A stretch of 64,000 nt of DNA, from NCBI RefSeq assembly GCF_000829055.1, contig NZ_AP012544.1, positions 248,001 through 312,000 of the forward strand, given 5' to 3'. The notes beneath the pieces are model-generated. The model made no database searches. It saw only the letters and a list, made by a program, of their open reading frames with translations, and was not told the DNA's origin. This DNA comes from Lacticaseibacillus casei DSM 20011 = JCM 1134 = ATCC 393 (lineage in GTDB: Bacteria; Bacillota; Bacilli; Lactobacillales; Lactobacillaceae). Position 1 is the first letter of the stretch. Each line of letters starts with the position of its first letter. Below, piece by piece: positions 34,082-41,880 of this stretch. The position numbers and the translations under genes are program-made.

Positions 34082-35452
34082 TTAAAAGCGTGGTTCGCCT
34101 AATGCGTGTTGCGCAGCTAGGTTTAGCAGGCTCCATTGCCGATCAAAACCAGGTTGGAAGAAGAAGTCGGCTTCGGCTAAATCTTCTAGGCTCAAGCCAT
34201 GTTGAACGGCGAGCGCCAAGACATTGCCTTGCGCAGTGACCTCGTACGTTGATAAAACAGCGCCACCGAGCAGTCGATGGGTTTGCGGATCAAAGACAAG
34301 ATTGACGCAAACCGGTGGATTGCCATTGCCTTCCGGTACATATGCCGGGCGCAAAGTATCCGTATAGAACGAAGTGTCAACCTTAACCCCGGAGCGGCCG
34401 GCTGTGAACGTGTTCAGACCGGTAGCCGCAAAATGATAATCGAAAACGCTCAACGCACTGGAGCCAACGACGCCGCCAAATGGACGCGCCGGATGTTCTG
34501 CAAAAATGTTAGCCGCCAGATAGCGTGCTTCACGCCGGGCAACCGTTGCCAGTGCAATTGGCACCTTTTGCTGAGCGGCAACCCCGTAAACCAGCGTTGC
34601 GTCGCCGATAGCGTAAACATCAGGCAGGTTGGTGCGCAGATATGGATCCGTGTTAATGAAGCCGCGGTCGTCAAGGTCAACAGTACCTTTCAGCCATTCC
34701 GTTGCCGGCTTAACCCCAGCAGCTTGAATGACCAGATCCGTCGCAACATCGCCCGCGTCGGTTTTCACGGCGCTGACGGCACCGTCACCGGCGAAGCTTT
34801 CGATTTTGACGCCGAGTTTAAGCTCAACGCCTTTATCGGTAAGTTCCTTGGCGATAATGTCGGTCATATCAGGATCGAGATAAGTGCCCAATGGCCGATC
34901 AATGATATCCAGTAGTGTGACTTCTTTGCCCGCTTTCCGGCTGGCTTCGGCCGCTTCAATACCGATGTAACCGGCACCGATAATCGTAATATGTTTAACT
35001 GCCGGATCTTCCAGCTTTGCTTTAATTTTGGTTGCCCAGTCGTAACCGCGCATCAGGAAAATATTTTTCAAGTCGTTACCAGGAACTGGCAATGAATTCG
35101 GCCGCACGCCGGAACTCAGAATTAATTTATCGTAAGGGTAGTCCTGTGCCGTGCCATTCTTCGTGTCGCGGACGGTCACCGTTTTGACATCAGCGTTGAT
35201 CGCCGTGACCTCATGATTGTTAAGGACATGGGCACCGCGTTTGATCAAATCATCCGGGCGGAAGTTCCGCACGTCATTGACGTCCGTCACCTGGTCTTCC
35301 AGGAAAAGTTCCATTCCACATGACATAAAGGAAACAAAGTCACCCGCTTCAAACATGGTAATATCAGCATCCGGATACCGATGTAATAACTCCAAAACGC
35401 TTTGGTGACCACCATGTGATGCTCCAACAACAATAATCTTTGGTTTGTCCAC
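34082..35452 (-). CDS. FAD-dependent NADH oxidase / CoA-disulfide reductase-family enzyme
   Basis: 456-residue flavoprotein disulfide reductase. The N-terminal FAD fold is IIVVGASHGG, followed by FVSFMSCGMELFL with the redox cysteine C45, the position of the active-site Cys in NADH oxidases. A second dinucleotide fold ITIIGAGYIGIEAAE binds NADH, and VYAIGDATLV closes the FAD site. The likely reaction is NADH-dependent oxygen reduction to water or peroxide, with CoA-disulfide reductase as an alternative. The start is GTG with AGAGGAGGAA 6 nt upstream. A TTGACG-N17-TAATAT promoter lies on the minus strand. Function in oxygen or redox handling fits its heme-export neighbour, but no link is proven. 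Confidence 0.85.
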   Translation of the reverse strand: MDKPKIIVVGASHGGHQSVLELLHRYPDADITMFEAGDFVSFMSCGMELFLEDQVTDVNDVRNFRPDDLIKRGAHVLNNHEVTAINADVKTVTVRDTKNGTAQDYPYDKLILSSGVRPNSLPVPGNDLKNIFLMRGYDWATKIKAKLEDPAVKHITIIGAGYIGIEAAEASRKAGKEVTLLDIIDRPLGTYLDPDMTDIIAKELTDKGVELKLGVKIESFAGDGAVSAVKTDAGDVATDLVIQAAGVKPATEWLKGTVDLDDRGFINTDPYLRTNLPDVYAIGDATLVYGVAAQQKVPIALATVARREARYLAANIFAEHPARPFGGVVGSSALSVFDYHFAATGLNTFTAGRSGVKVDTSFYTDTLRPAYVPEGNGNPPVCVNLVFDPQTHRLLGGAVLSTYEVTAQGNVLALAVQHGLSLEDLAEADFFFQPGFDRQWSLLNLAAQHALGEPRF

Positions 35453-35506
35453 AATAAATTCCTCCTCTTATGTAGTAACCGCATTCAGTCTCGCGATTCC
35501 ATCTCT

Positions 35507-35535
35507 ATATTAGAATAGTTACAATATAACGTCAA
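35507..35535 (-). promoter_or_regulatory. Promoter of the NADH-oxidase-type gene
   Basis: On the minus strand TTGACG (35535-35530) is followed after 17 bp by TAATAT (35512-35507), about 55 bp upstream of the GTG start. Confidence 0.7.
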
Positions 35536-35596
35536 TGGCTGACTGCAATTAATTATCGTACAATTTTATTTTAGCTTTACCTAAATCAAGTGTACC

Positions 35597-35644
35597 AAAA
35601 AAGCGCTGTAAAGGGCAGTTATCTGCCTTGTCTACAGCACTTTT
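35597..35644 (-). terminator. Terminator of the HAD phosphatase gene
   Basis: On the minus strand AAAAGTGCTGTAGAC and an inner AGGCAG-CTGCCC pair fold with TACAGCGCTTTTTT, ending in a T run, 30 bp beyond the stop codon. Confidence 0.8.
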
Positions 35645-35673
35645 CCACGATGATTTAGTTAACCAAGTAAAAC

Positions 35674-36492
35674 TTAAATGATTTTGAAATGCTTCAATGC
35701 CTGGACCACGCCATCTTCGTCATTGCTGGCGGTGACGTAATCAGCTTGGTCTTTAACAACGTCCTGACCATTCGCGACTGCAACGCTAGTGCCGGAAAAA
35801 TCAAACATGTCTAAATCATTATGTTCGTCCCCAAAAGCGATCACGTCTGCTGGTTGCAAGCCCAGATACTGGGTCAGCTGTGCCAATCCCCAGCCCTTGT
35901 TGACACCGCGGGGCATAATCTCCAGCATGAACGGCATACTGCGGATGACGGTAAAACGATTGCCAAACTCGGCCTCAGCTTGCGGTTGGATTTTAGCGAG
36001 ATTTTCCGGTTCACCCAGCAACAAGCCCTTAGCGATCACAAAATCATTCGGCATTTCCTGAGGCTCACGCACCTTAATCCCGGCATGGTTTTCCCACGCC
36101 TGCAAAACCGTATACTTGCTGATGTTACGATCAGCCGTATACACTTCGCCAGCAGGGGTAATCACGTTGCTATCGATCCCGGCCGCCGAAACATGCGTCG
36201 CAAAAGTCGAAAAATCCTGATAATCCTGATGATTCAGAAACTTTTGGGCAATAATTTTGCCGTTAGTACTTTGTACCACCCCGCCGCCTTGAACAATGAC
36301 ATACTGATCGTCTCCGTGCAGCCCCAAAGCATCCAACGTGGTTCGAACGCCCGGCAACGGCCGCCCGGTGCACGGTACGATTTTAATCCCCTTAGCCTGC
36401 GCTGCCTTCAACCCACGAATGGTGGTCGACGACAACTGCTTGTGCGAGTCGAGTAGTGTGTCATCCAAATCGACTGCGATCAAGCGAAACAT
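35674..36492 (-). CDS. Cof-type HAD hydrolase (sugar phosphatase)
   Basis: 272-residue phosphatase of the haloacid dehalogenase superfamily. LIAVDLDDTLLDS holds the nucleophile D8 and acid/base D10, IVPCTGRPLPG is motif II, and GWGLAQLTQYLGLQPADVIAFGDEHND gives the lysine-less motif III region with motif IV aspartates (GDEHNDLDM). A type IIB cap lies between. I start at the ATG of MFRLIAVDLDD because AAGGGATG precedes it; the frame is open 34 codons further but those residues are not domain-like. Substrates are probably phosphosugars or phosphorylated cofactors; not specified. Confidence 0.85.
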   Translation of the reverse strand: MFRLIAVDLDDTLLDSHKQLSSTTIRGLKAAQAKGIKIVPCTGRPLPGVRTTLDALGLHGDDQYVIVQGGGVVQSTNGKIIAQKFLNHQDYQDFSTFATHVSAAGIDSNVITPAGEVYTADRNISKYTVLQAWENHAGIKVREPQEMPNDFVIAKGLLLGEPENLAKIQPQAEAEFGNRFTVIRSMPFMLEIMPRGVNKGWGLAQLTQYLGLQPADVIAFGDEHNDLDMFDFSGTSVAVANGQDVVKDQADYVTASNDEDGVVQALKHFKII

Positions 36493-36615
36493 GGCAGTCA
36501 CATCCCTTCTTGAAGTCAGCTTAGCATGGAAAACGGGCGGCAACAATGTGGAAAAGGGGAGGCAACGCCAAAATTGCATGATGTCCATCGACAAGGCTTT
36601 CGATAAGTCAGAATT

Positions 36616-36885
36616 CTAAACCTCCCCATGCCGGCCAACATCTAGCAGGCGGACAACATCAGCCTCAAGCCGATAGATCAACAGCCAGTTACCCTTAATA
36701 AACAACGCACGATCGGTTTTGCGTTTCTTAATAACATGATCGTCATACTTTTCCGGCAGCGGTTGCCCTGCACGCAAGTAGTCCAATACTTGTTGATAGT
36801 CCGCTTGCGTAAATCGACCGGCCTGAAGTAGGTGCTTGAGATGTTTTTTGAAGCGCGATTGTTCGATGATCTGGTGTGTGGGCAT
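36616..36885 (-). CDS. YafQ/RelE-type toxin, no antitoxin partner seen
   Basis: 89-residue protein of the RelE/YafQ superfamily of ribosome-dependent mRNA interferases: SRFKKHLKHLLQ at the N-terminus, a central LPEKYDDHVIKKRKTDRALF, and LLIYRLEADVVRLLDVGRHGEV at the end, matching the usual YafQ strands with catalytic-side histidines. GAAGGAG lies upstream of the ATG. Such toxins normally follow an antitoxin gene (DinJ/RelB type). Nothing coding is visible in the 240 bp upstream, so it is an orphan or the antitoxin is elsewhere. A non-toxic stand-alone role is possible. Confidence 0.75.
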   Translation of the reverse strand: MPTHQIIEQSRFKKHLKHLLQAGRFTQADYQQVLDYLRAGQPLPEKYDDHVIKKRKTDRALFIKGNWLLIYRLEADVVRLLDVGRHGEV

Positions 36886-37041
36886 TTGTGAGAAGGCTCC
36901 TTCGTTTTCTTAAGCGTAACGCTAAAAAGATAGGCTGAACATTCTTTAATTCAATGCCTTATTTTTACGCTAGGTTTCAAACTAGTTTTGAATTAGAGAC
37001 AGAATTTCAAATTTAGTTCTTTGGTGATTAAATTGCCTTTT

Positions 37042-37057
37042 TTGAAATCGATACCAA
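37042..37057. promoter_or_regulatory. Half-conserved LacI-type operator upstream of the LacI gene
   Basis: TTGAAATCGATACCAA shares its right half ATACCAA with the perfect dyad at 38152 and lies immediately before the -35 box. Autoregulation of the LacI gene is inferred. Confidence 0.5.
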
Positions 37058-37063
37058 AAATTG

Positions 37064-37091
37064 TTGACATTTATATTGAAAGCGCTATATT
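37064..37091 (+). promoter_or_regulatory. Promoter of the LacI gene with overlapping cre box
   Basis: TTGACA (37064-37069), a 16-bp spacer and TATATT (37086-37091). TTGAAAGCGCTATAT at 37076-37090 matches 14 of 15 positions of the cre consensus and covers the spacer and -10 box, so CcpA binding would block polymerase directly. Confidence 0.7.
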
Positions 37092-37128
37092 AGTTGTGTA
37101 AATAAGGGTCGAATGGGGGCGGTGACAA

Positions 37129-38136
37129 ATGGCAACGATTTCAGAGGTTGCAAAATTAGCAGGTGTCTCAGTATCAACAGTTTCACGGATTATTAATCAT
37201 CGGCCTCATGTTTCACCACGAAAAGCCGCGCTTGTAGCAGATGCGATGAAAAAACTAGGATATCAACCTCTACAGGCCGCGCGACAAATGCGCGGCTCTG
37301 GATCGCAGACGATTGCGGTGACGGTACCTTATATTACAAACCCATTTTTTTCTGAATTGGTGGCGGCAATTGAACGAACAGCAGATGAGCGTTCATACAA
37401 AACCGTTATCGTGCAAACTTTTGGTCAAAAAAGTCATGAACGGAATGCCTTGGATTTCCTGAAAACAAACCAAGTCGACGCCGTGATCATGTGCGCAATT
37501 GAAAATGACTGGGATTTGATTAAGCAGTATCGGCAATATGGCATCATTGCTGTTTGCAATGAGTATGTTGCTGATGATGACACATTGATGGTGCACGCTG
37601 ACCAAGAAAGTGGCATGTATGCTGGCACCAAATATTTGCTCAATCAAGGTTACCGCAACCTAGCTTTCTGCACAGGGCAAAAAGCTATTCGCTATGAAGC
37701 GGAGGCTGAGGATCTCAACAGTGATCGTTATCGCGGTTATTTGCGAGCTTTGCGTGAGTTTGATTTGGAGCCTTCTGTTGAATGGCAATTCACTGATATC
37801 AACACGATTGCAGATGGGCAAAATGTTTTGCAGCGATTGATGGCTATGAAGCAGCAGCCTGATGCGGTGATTGCCGGTTCTGATCAAGTAGCAGCCGGTA
37901 TCATTGCCGAGGCGCAGGTTATGGGCTTAAAGGTGCCGGAAGACCTTGCCGTCATGGGCTTTGATGATCAACCGCTGAGTCAAGTTGTGGCCCGCCCACT
38001 AACAACCATTCATCAACCGGTTCATGAGATTGGCGATCAAATTGCAAATGTGGTGGCAAACGAGCTAGAGGGTAAATCGATTTCGAATAAGCGAGTTGTT
38101 TTGCCGCTTTCTGTTGTGGTTAGACAGTCAGCCTAA
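37129..38136 (+). CDS. LacI-family regulator of the alpha-glucoside operon
   Basis: 335-residue repressor. The N-terminal helix-turn-helix and hinge (ATISEVAKLAGVSVSTVSRI, AARQMRGSGSQTIAV) are followed by a periplasmic-binding-protein-like effector domain (VMGFDDQPLSQVVARPLTTI near the end). It is followed by a mannose-family PTS and two alpha-glucosidase genes. A perfect dyad TTGGTAT-CA-ATACCAA lies right behind it, before EIIB, and a half-site lies in its own promoter. A phosphorylated alpha-glucoside or free sugar is the likely inducer; which one is unknown. Confidence 0.88.
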   Translation: MATISEVAKLAGVSVSTVSRIINHRPHVSPRKAALVADAMKKLGYQPLQAARQMRGSGSQTIAVTVPYITNPFFSELVAAIERTADERSYKTVIVQTFGQKSHERNALDFLKTNQVDAVIMCAIENDWDLIKQYRQYGIIAVCNEYVADDDTLMVHADQESGMYAGTKYLLNQGYRNLAFCTGQKAIRYEAEAEDLNSDRYRGYLRALREFDLEPSVEWQFTDINTIADGQNVLQRLMAMKQQPDAVIAGSDQVAAGIIAEAQVMGLKVPEDLAVMGFDDQPLSQVVARPLTTIHQPVHEIGDQIANVVANELEGKSISNKRVVLPLSVVVRQSA

Positions 38137-38151
38137 AAATTTTAGTCAAAA

Positions 38152-38167
38152 TTGGTATCAATACCAA
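38152..38167. promoter_or_regulatory. LacI-type operator before the PTS genes
   Basis: TTGGTATCAATACCAA is a dyad of two 7-bp perfect arms around CA, located between the LacI gene and EIIB and 12 bp before the EIIB Shine-Dalgarno. It could repress a promoter in this gap or act as a roadblock in the operon. Confidence 0.68.
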
Positions 38168-38188
38168 AAAAAGTGGAGGTAGTTTCTT

Positions 38189-38680
38189 ATGACAGTTGTA
38201 TTATCCAGAGTAGATCAGCGTTTAGTTCATGGTATCGTTGTCAATCAATGGGCGGCAGAGGTTCAACCAAAACGATATATGGTCATTGACGATGTTGTCA
38301 GTCAAGATGAAAACGTCAAGGCCAGCATGCGATTAAGTAAGCCGGCGGGCACAGGCATGTCGATCATCAATACTGAAAAAGCTTTGACCAACTTTAAAGC
38401 GGGTAAGTATGATGCGCAGCGTGTATTTGTCATTGCAAAGGAGCCTAGCACGATGCTGAAGTTGCTGGATGCGGGCATTGAGATTCCACGCGTCGACATT
38501 GGCATTATCTTTGCGGAAGATGGGCGGACGCAAATCAGCAAATTCGTTTCAGTCAACCAACAAGAAGTGGCTGATTTTAAGGAGTTGGAGAAACGTGGTG
38601 TCCCAGTGAACATTCGTTATGTCCCGGCAGATGCCCCGGTGCCATTTGATAGAGCGCTTGAAGGGAAAACCATTCAGTAG
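38189..38680 (+). CDS. PTS mannose-family EIIB (alpha-glucoside operon)
   Basis: 163-residue phosphocarrier starting MTVVLSRVDQRLVHGIVVNQ, with phospho-histidine H14 in RLVHG. GTGGAGG lies upstream of the ATG, right after the operator. It belongs with EIIC (38952), the broken EIID (39751) and EIIA (44220) to one mannose-family permease. The order EIIB-EIIC-EIID-GH31-EIIA-GH13 is unlike the gnb order. Because EIID is interrupted, this EIIB probably has no working permease in this strain. Confidence 0.9.
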   Translation: MTVVLSRVDQRLVHGIVVNQWAAEVQPKRYMVIDDVVSQDENVKASMRLSKPAGTGMSIINTEKALTNFKAGKYDAQRVFVIAKEPSTMLKLLDAGIEIPRVDIGIIFAEDGRTQISKFVSVNQQEVADFKELEKRGVPVNIRYVPADAPVPFDRALEGKTIQ

Positions 38681-38826
38681 TCCTTGATCAAGCGGACAAA
38701 TAATTTGCGGAGAACCCACAGAATAATGCGTTTTTGAGATCAGAAATTAAAGTAGCTTGGGTCAGGCATCATCGCCCTAGCTAGCCGAGTTGGTTTCTAT
38801 CTAAACGTGTTTATGTTCATCATAAC

Positions 38827-38936
38827 GCGCTCACCAGCGCAGAAGCCTGCATGTAAGGACCTTGGTCGCAATGGCAAAGACCGCCATCACGCCCCAGGCC
38901 ACTTACACTCCGGCTTCTACCCGCGCTGGCTCGCGC
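38827..38936. repeat. Long-hairpin intergenic repeat, copy A
   Basis: 110-nt member of a family also present at 60308-60420 and 63836-63948. GCGCTCACCAGCGC at the left pairs with GCGCTGGCTCGCGC at the right; AGAAGCC pairs with GGCTTCT, TGTAAG with CTTACA and ATGGC with GCCAT. One central arm is less well paired than in copies B and C. It lies between EIIB and EIIC, and the EIIC Shine-Dalgarno begins three bases after it, so in RNA it would fold next to the ribosome site. Confidence 0.85.
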
Positions 38937-38951
38937 TCAGGAGGAAATATC

Positions 38952-39758
38952 ATGCCTCATATTTTGCAAGATATCTTAATTATTTTATTGGCATCATATG
39001 CTACGTTGGACAACCAAGGCATTACCATTATGAACTATTGGCCGGTCACGGTCGGACTATTCGCTGGACTGATCATGGGCGACCTACCAACAGCAATGGC
39101 GATTGCCGGCACATTTCAACTCATGAGTCTAGGTGTGGCGGGCTTAGGCGGTGCTTCGGTTCCCGATTACGGGTTGGCGACAATTGTCGGGATTTATCTT
39201 TCTGCCCGAACTGGAGCCGGATTGGGCACCGCTGTGGCAGTCGGCTTACCTGTAGGACTGCTAACGATTCAATTGGACGTTGTGATTAAAATTATCAACA
39301 ACTTTATTGCACACAAGGCTCAAGCTTATGCACATGCAAAAGAGTTCAGCAAAATGCGAATGATCAACTGGCTTGGACCGTTGTTCTTTGGCCTTAAGAA
39401 CTTTATTCCCATGATTCTTATTGTCACAGTCGGCCCATCTGCCATCAGTGCTTTGCTAAAGATCATTCCTAAGTGGCTCACCAATGGCCTGACGATCGCC
39501 GGCAGTATGTTACCGGTCGTAGGTATTGGCATGTTAATGCACTATATGCCGCTGAAGAAATACATTTGGGTACTCATGATTGGGTTTGTTATGTCAGCTT
39601 ACTTGAAAGTGCCGATTCTTGGTGTTGCCATTATTGGTCTGGCGCTTGGCATTTACACCTATCAGAATCTGATTAACGCTTCTAAGAAAAAAGAGGTTGC
39701 TGCTGTAAACGGTGCCGATGCCGCGGATGACGATGAAGGAGACGACTACGATGAGTGA
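38952..39758 (+). CDS. PTS mannose-family EIIC permease (alpha-glucoside operon)
   Basis: 268-residue membrane protein starting MPHILQDILIILLASYATLD, with VTVGLFAGLIMGDLPTAMAI, the EIIC family motif, and an acidic C-terminal tail. ATG 38952 follows AGGAGG with 7 nt spacing; an upstream in-frame start at 38862 would lie inside the hairpin repeat and is not credible. Its end overlaps the EIID start by 8 bp. Intact, but its partner EIID is broken. Confidence 0.88.
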   Translation: MPHILQDILIILLASYATLDNQGITIMNYWPVTVGLFAGLIMGDLPTAMAIAGTFQLMSLGVAGLGGASVPDYGLATIVGIYLSARTGAGLGTAVAVGLPVGLLTIQLDVVIKIINNFIAHKAQAYAHAKEFSKMRMINWLGPLFFGLKNFIPMILIVTVGPSAISALLKIIPKWLTNGLTIAGSMLPVVGIGMLMHYMPLKKYIWVLMIGFVMSAYLKVPILGVAIIGLALGIYTYQNLINASKKKEVAAVNGADAADDDEGDDYDE

Positions 39759-40487
39759 TGTACAACCGAAATTGACGAAGAAAGAACGTCATAGTGCGAT
39801 CCTTCGTTACATGGCGATGGGCGTTAACAATTTTAACTACGAGACGCAACAAGGGCCATCAGTTGTCTGGGCTTTTTCCAAAGTCTTACGGAAAATTTAA
39901 CCTAATGACGATGATTATGTAGCTGCATTAGATAATCATTTTAAATATTTCAATACCACCACTGCCATGGCGGGGATGATTTTAGGCGCGACACTAGCCA
40001 TGGAGGAAAGGGACGGCATTAAGTCAAAAGATGCCGTTCAAGCATTAAAGACTTCTTTGATGGGCCCGTTTGCCGGTGTTGGCGATACGATCATCTGGAT
40101 TCTGTTGCCAACTATTATGGGATCTATTGCTGGTTACATGGCACTTCAAGGGAATCCACTAGGGGCTATTATTTGGATTTTGGTTGATATCCTGTTGTTC
40201 TGGGCCCGAATTAAATTGTTTGATATTGGCTATGATTCCGGTGTTAAGTTGGTCACAACAATGGCTAATCAACTCAGTGCCTTTACCGAAGCAGCTTCGG
40301 TTATGGGAATTACTGTTGTCGGGACTTTGATCGCAACGGTTGTAAAGGTCTATACGCCACTTCAATTCCAGTTTGGCAAAGTAAAGCTAGCCATGCAGAC
40401 CGGGATTCTCGATAAGATCATGCCTGCACTTTTGCCGGCGTTAGTTGCATGGATGGTTTATAAATTGCTTGGATCAAAAAAATGGAC

Positions 40488-41748
40488 CGCGCATTTTAGA
40501 ATCAAGTTAGCCACTGTCTCAAAATTTTTTGGACAATAAAAAACATCAAGAACAGATATCCTGTATCATTGAAGTTCCTACACAAACAATGGAAGAGGAT
40601 ATTGTCTTGATGCAGAAACAGGATAGCACACACCGCCAAAAAGGTCAGCACTTAACATCACTCGAGCGCGGAAAAGTGGCCGGATTCCGCCAAGCTGGGA
40701 AGTCCAATCGTTGGATTGCTGCTGAAATTGGCGTCTGCCCGCAGACCATTAATAATGAAATCAAGCGAGGTACAGTAGATCAGGTCAAGAAGAGTAATGG
40801 CAAGCGCGTCTACCATCGACAATACCTGCCAGAGGCTGCTCAGGCACGTTACGAGACTGCACGCTTGAGCTGCCATCGTCCTGACAAGTTCGCCAGCGTA
40901 CAGGTCTTCTTAGCCTGGTACGTACAGCGAGCTAAGCAGGACAAATGGTCGCCGGATGCTTCAATCGGCTATGCCAAGCGACACAAGCTGTTTACTCCTG
41001 AAGAGCTTGTTTGTGCCTCGACTTTGTACCAGTACATTGACGACCAACGCCTAGAGATTCGAAATATCGACCTGTTGGAGAAGACTAAGCGGAAGACCTC
41101 TCACCAGCACCACACCAAGGCTAAGCGCCTGGCTGGCCGCAGTATCGAGGAACGGCCTAAGGTCGTTGAACGACGCAGGCAGTTCGGTCACTGGGAGATG
41201 GATACCATTGTCGGTAAACGCAATGGCAAGGAGAGCGTCATCTTGACTCTGATTGAGCGCAAGACCCGTTGCCAACTTCTCCGCTTGATCGAAGGACGAG
41301 ATGCAGACTCTGTGAGCTATGCATTGCGTGGAATCAAGCGCGAATGGGGAGCTTGCATCAAGACCATCACAGCCGACAACGGACCCGAGTTCACCGCCTT
41401 AAATACTGCTTTTGCTGGGACGGAAACTGAGATCTTCTACGCCCATCCTTACACGTCCTGCGACCGTGGCACCAACGAGGCACATAACCGGATGATCCGC
41501 CAGGACTTCCCTAAGGGCATGTCCCTAGATGACATTAGCCCTAGTCAAGTGCAGGCCACGCAAGACCGCTTGAATCAGTTGCCTCGCAAACAACAGGGCT
41601 ACTGCACACCCCAGCAAAACTTTGAGGCCGAAGCTCGGCGCGTTCGCCGCATGGCCCAGTAGTCTCTCTAGCGCCACAACTTCTATTTGATAACGGCCTG
41701 TTCTGGGATTGTCCTCAACGACTGGCTAACTTGTTCTTGCAATTTACG
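40488..41748 (+). mobile_element. IS30-family insertion sequence, copy 4, inside EIID
   Basis: 1261-bp copy with perfect 13-bp direct repeats CAAAAAAATGGAC (40475-40487 and 41749-41761). Confidence 0.95.
40610..41662 (+). CDS. IS30-family transposase, copy 4
   Basis: 350 residues identical in protein sequence to copy 1, DDE triad intact (D198, D256, E290). The start is chosen as for copy 1. Confidence 0.92.
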   Translation: MQKQDSTHRQKGQHLTSLERGKVAGFRQAGKSNRWIAAEIGVCPQTINNEIKRGTVDQVKKSNGKRVYHRQYLPEAAQARYETARLSCHRPDKFASVQVFLAWYVQRAKQDKWSPDASIGYAKRHKLFTPEELVCASTLYQYIDDQRLEIRNIDLLEKTKRKTSHQHHTKAKRLAGRSIEERPKVVERRRQFGHWEMDTIVGKRNGKESVILTLIERKTRCQLLRLIEGRDADSVSYALRGIKREWGACIKTITADNGPEFTALNTAFAGTETEIFYAHPYTSCDRGTNEAHNRMIRQDFPKGMSLDDISPSQVQATQDRLNQLPRKQQGYCTPQQNFEAEARRVRRMAQ

Positions 41749-41880
41749 CAAAAAAATGGACGCCAAATCGCGTGATTATTTTGATTTTGGCAATAGCTTT
41801 GGTAGGCTCATTCTTCGGCATCTTAGGGGTGCAGCCAACCAAATAGATGAGATACGACAATTAAAAGAAGGGCTGATATT

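Larger units (their letters stand above)
39751..41846 (+). pseudogene. PTS mannose-family EIID, nonsense mutation plus IS insertion
   Basis: Starts MSDVQPKLTKKERHSAILRY and shows RYMAMGVNNFNYETQQGPS, an EIID N-terminus. An in-frame TAA at 39898-39900 interrupts it after KVLRKI; the same frame continues with PNDDDYVAALDNHFKYFNT through typical EIID helices (TSLMGPFAGVGDTIIWILLP) to GSKKWT at 40487. There IS copy 4 is inserted with a 13-bp duplication (CAAAAAAATGGAC). Behind the IS the frame resumes with PNRVIILILAIALVGSFFG and ends at TAG 41846. One lesion would already inactivate it; two show lasting loss of this transporter. Confidence 0.9.

Noticed and set aside
35821..36456. A 211-codon plus-strand frame opposite the HAD phosphatase
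   Set aside because: It is antisense to a clear HAD hydrolase with all motifs and has no recognisable domain.
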